From Shinella sumterensis (GTDB lineage: Bacteria > Pseudomonadota > Alphaproteobacteria > Rhizobiales > Rhizobiaceae): a stretch of DNA of 64,000 nucleotides. Position numbers and translations under genes: made by a program. This document shows positions 58,710 to 64,000 of the stretch, in pieces. Position 1 is the first letter of the stretch. Each line of letters starts with the position of its first letter. The notes under the pieces were generated by a model. It was not told where the DNA came from. It ran no database searches and saw only the letters and a program-made list of their open reading frames with translations. The stretch is taken from positions 1 through 64,000 of the forward strand of contig NZ_MYFN02000005.1 in the NCBI RefSeq assembly GCF_004514425.2. Direction: 5' to 3'.

Positions 58710-58912
58710 GGGTCTTCCGAATCGAAAACGGTCCGGAGGCTAAGAGGGAAGCCGGTGCGAGGCCCAGGACATCAAGACCTGGGCATCAAGACCGGCGCTG
58801 CCCCCGCAACTGTAAGCGGCGAGCGTCTGTCGCTCCGCGCCACTGGTATCATGCACCGGGAAGGCCAGACAGACGCGACGACCCGCAAGCCAGGAGACCT
58901 GCCCTGATAGCT
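58710..58912 (+). promoter_or_regulatory. Cobalamin (AdoCbl) riboswitch
   Basis: Conserved blocks occur in order: AAGAGGGAAGCCGGTGCGA, CCCCCGCAACTGTAAGCGG, GCCACTGG, CCGGGAAGGCC, and the B12 box AAGCCAGGAGACCTGCCC (58887-58904). The ~200-nt length is normal. By family rule, cobalamin binding lowers expression of the next gene. Here that gene is the 71-residue ORF, with metH 400 nt beyond. Confidence 0.96.
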
Positions 58913-58991
58913 GTAACGACCTGGGCGGGGTGTCCCAAGGGTGCGCTTGCAATGCCAGGGATTGGCGACAAGCAGCGTGCGTCCGGCCATC

Positions 58992-59013
58992 CCCCAATGA
59001 TCCGATTGGGGAA
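58992..59013 (+). promoter_or_regulatory. Riboswitch expression platform: SD-masking hairpin
   Basis: CCCCAAT (58992-58998) pairs with ATTGGGG (59005-59011), loop GATCCG. The right arm and next bases (GGGGAAG) are the ribosome-binding site of the ATG at 59017. Forming this hairpin would block translation, as expected for a translational cobalamin riboswitch. Confidence 0.7.
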
Positions 59014-59016
59014 GAC

Positions 59017-59232
59017 ATGTTTCAACTCACCGAAAAACAGGCATCCGGCACCGGCAACCCGGAATCCGTGTTCATTTCCTGGCTTCTCTGGCAGCCGCGC
59101 GGCGCCGACCTCGCCGCCGAGGCGCTGAAGGAAGTGCACAAGCTCGCACGACTCGACAATCCCGACCCTGATATCGCGCGGCTGAAGGCGCTGTTCACGT
59201 CGCTGGCGGGCGCGGACGGGCCGCTGCACTAG
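59017..59232 (+). CDS. Small protein of unknown function under a cobalamin riboswitch
   Basis: A 71-residue soluble protein: MFQLTEKQASGTGNPESVFI, then SWLLWQPRG, an amphipathic helical stretch DLAAEALKEVHKLARLDNPD, and DIARLKALFTSLAG. No signal peptide, membrane helix or cysteine. I do not recognise a family. It starts 5 nt after a good GGGGAAG site, has coding-like composition, and lies directly downstream of the aptamer, making it the first gene the riboswitch controls. It ends 81 bp before metH. It might act on MetH, on B12 use, or be an expression-coupling ORF; none of these is shown. Confidence 0.75.
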   Translation: MFQLTEKQASGTGNPESVFISWLLWQPRGADLAAEALKEVHKLARLDNPDPDIARLKALFTSLAGADGPLH

Positions 59233-59255
59233 GCGAGCGCGCAAAACATATGTTG

Positions 59256-59275
59256 ACATAAAGATATCTTTATGT
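59256..59275 (+). promoter_or_regulatory. SahR-type operator of metH
   Basis: A perfect 20-bp palindrome ACATAAAGATATCTTTATGT. It matches the ATAAAGATATCTTTAT-type site of SahR, the ArsR-family regulator that responds to S-adenosylhomocysteine and controls metH, ahcY and metF in proteobacteria. A TTGACA (59253-59258) overlaps its left edge and could be the -35 box of a metH promoter. Confidence 0.8.
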
Positions 59276-59279
59276 GATC

Positions 59280-59306
59280 TCCGGTGCGAGATGCAGCACC
59301 GGAGGG
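59280..59306 (+). promoter_or_regulatory. Leader hairpin partly covering the metH ribosome-binding site
   Basis: TCCGGTGC (59280-59287), 8-nt loop, GCACCGGA (59296-59303). The last bases of the stem overlap GGAGGG (59301-59306), the metH Shine-Dalgarno site 7 nt before its ATG. It could modulate translation; no ligand is implied by the sequence. Confidence 0.5.
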
Positions 59307-59313
59307 TTCTTCC

Positions 59314-63105
<3,792 letters not shown>

Positions 63106-63867
63106 TCAGTCGCCGCGGCCGCGGAAGCGGCGCTGGTAGGCGGGGTCGTAGAGCGAGCTTTCGCGGAAATCCTCGGCACCGAGCGACCGCCCGACGAAGA
63201 TCAGCGCCGTGCGCTCGATCGGCTCTTCCGCGACCTTCGCGGCGATGTCGGCGAGCGTGCCGCGCACCACGCGCTCATCCGGCCAGGAGGCCTTGACCAC
63301 GATCGCGACAGGGCAATCGGCGCCGTAGAGCGGCGTCAGTTCCGTCACCACCTGGTCGAGCGCATGGATGGCGAGGTGGATGGCAAGCGTCGCACCCGTC
63401 GCACCGAAACCCTCCAGCGTCTCGCGGTTCGGCATGGGCGACGCGCGGCCCGAAACGCGGGTGAGAACGAGGCTCTGGGCGACGGCGGGAATGGTCAGCT
63501 CGCGGCCGAGCGCGGCTGCGGCCGCCGCAAACGAAGGCACGCCGGGGGTCATCGTATAGGCGAGGCCGTGCTTCTCCAGCCGGCGGATCTGCTCGGCAAC
63601 CGCGCTCCAGACGGACAGGTCGCCGGAATGCAGCCGCGCCACGTCCTCACCGGCCGCCGCGGCCTTGAGATACTCCGCCTCGATCTCGTCGAGCGACATC
63701 GGCGCGGTGTCGACGATGCGCGCGCCGGGCGGGCAATATTGCAGGAGTTCGGGCGAGACGATGGAGCCGGCATAGAGGCAGACAGGGCATGTGCCGATGA
63801 GGTCGCGGCCGCGCACGGTGATGAGGTCGGCGGCACCCGGTCCGGCGCCGATGAAGTGAACGGTCAT
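63106..63867 (-). CDS. cobM: Precorrin-4 C(11)-methyltransferase CobM
   Basis: A 253-residue SAM-dependent methyltransferase of the cobalamin/siroheme family: [18 protein letters not shown] at the N-terminus, [13 protein letters not shown] and [15 protein letters not shown] in the middle. It methylates C-11 of precorrin-4 in the aerobic (late cobalt) B12 route. ATG at 63867, 3 nt after the cobL stop, so it is in operon with cobL. Its stop codon directly touches that of metH. Confidence 0.95.
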   Translation of the reverse strand: MTVHFIGAGPGAADLITVRGRDLIGTCPVCLYAGSIVSPELLQYCPPGARIVDTAPMSLDEIEAEYLKAAAAGEDVARLHSGDLSVWSAVAEQIRRLEKHGLAYTMTPGVPSFAAAAAALGRELTIPAVAQSLVLTRVSGRASPMPNRETLEGFGATGATLAIHLAIHALDQVVTELTPLYGADCPVAIVVKASWPDERVVRGTLADIAAKVAEEPIERTALIFVGRSLGAEDFRESSLYDPAYQRRFRGRGD

Positions 63868-63870
63868 GTG

Positions 63871-64000
63871 CTAGTCCTCGACTTGTTCGGCCGGTTTGAC
63901 CCAGCGCCATTGCGTGACCGGCATGGCCGGTCGCCAGCCCGTCATCTGCCCGACGGGCGACGCGCGCGCGATATCGATGCGGATGAGCGCGCCACCGAGC
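63871..64000 (-). CDS. cobL: Precorrin-6Y C5,15-methyltransferase CobL, C-terminal end (partial)
   Basis: The last 42 residues of a protein that runs off the window, ending in GWRPAMPVTQWRWVKP before a short acidic tail and TAG. The GWRPAMPVTQW ending and the position directly before cobM are those of CobL (CbiET fusion) in rhizobial B12 clusters. Only the tail is visible, so the call leans on context. Confidence 0.75.
   Translation of the reverse strand, partial: LGGALIRIDIARASPVGQMTGWRPAMPVTQWRWVKPAEQVED

Overview
The window is a gene-dense, high-GC stretch of chromosome from an alphaproteobacterium of the order Hyphomicrobiales (Rhizobiales), almost certainly family Rhizobiaceae (Ensifer/Sinorhizobium, Rhizobium, Shinella and relatives). 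The evidence is a cyclic beta-1,2-glucan locus (ndvA, opgC, ndvB), an RpoH2-type heat-shock sigma factor behind an EcfG-type promoter, a phaR/phaA/phaB polyhydroxybutyrate cluster, an IalB-family protein, cobM/cobL of the aerobic cobalamin pathway, and intergenic palindromic mosaic repeats of the kind described in rhizobia. Genus cannot be fixed from sequence alone. I see no transposase, integrase, phage gene, CRISPR array, tRNA or rRNA. This is core chromosome, and its interest lies mostly in regulation between genes.

Layout. 0.4-5.6 kb (minus): an M48 lipoprotein protease, then the thiamin ABC importer thiB-thiP-thiQ behind a TPP riboswitch. 5.8-13.7 kb: a small secreted protein (plus), then a minus-strand run of rpoH2, carD, ferredoxin fdxA, an S4-domain protein, a SUV3-like helicase, thpR and a TesA-like esterase. 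13.8-19.5 kb (plus): a YbbA/YbbP-like ABC system, a Bax-inhibitor-1 family protein and ispG. 19.5-25.5 kb: lysE-like exporter, hisC and ispA (minus), then mtgA, a GST, rpmF and a membrane protein (plus), and phaR (minus). 25.8-29.5 kb (plus): phaA, phaB, a pterin dehydratase, a YkvA protein and an IalB protein. 29.5-33.3 kb: an MFS exporter divergent from a LysR regulator, then rlmN. 33.4-36.5 kb (minus): ccmABCDG for cytochrome c maturation, interrupted by a palindromic repeat. 36.8-41.1 kb (plus): acnA, a DUF1223 protein and a DUF2794 protein. 41.1-46.5 kb: a composite repeat, a GNAT acetyltransferase, pyruvate carboxylase and a LuxR solo (minus). 46.8-58.3 kb: the cyclic glucan locus. 58.7-64 kb: a cobalamin riboswitch, a 71-residue unknown protein, a SahR-type operator and metH (plus), abutting cobM and the end of cobL (minus).

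How the genes fit together. Several parts converge on cofactors and one-carbon metabolism: TPP-regulated thiamin uptake, B12-dependent methionine synthase next to B12 biosynthesis genes, isoprenoid synthesis (ispG, ispA), and heme delivery to cytochrome c. NdvB makes the cyclic glucan, NdvA exports it and OpgC probably decorates it with succinyl groups. PhaA/PhaB feed acetyl-CoA into storage polymer under PhaR, while pyruvate carboxylase and aconitase feed the TCA cycle.

The most unusual region is 58.7-59.3 kb. A cobalamin riboswitch, with a visible hairpin that would mask a ribosome-binding site, sits in front of a small unrecognised ORF. A perfect 20-bp SahR-like operator overlapping a -35 box then precedes metH. 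Repressing a B12-dependent enzyme by B12 would make little sense, so the small ORF may be the real riboswitch target.
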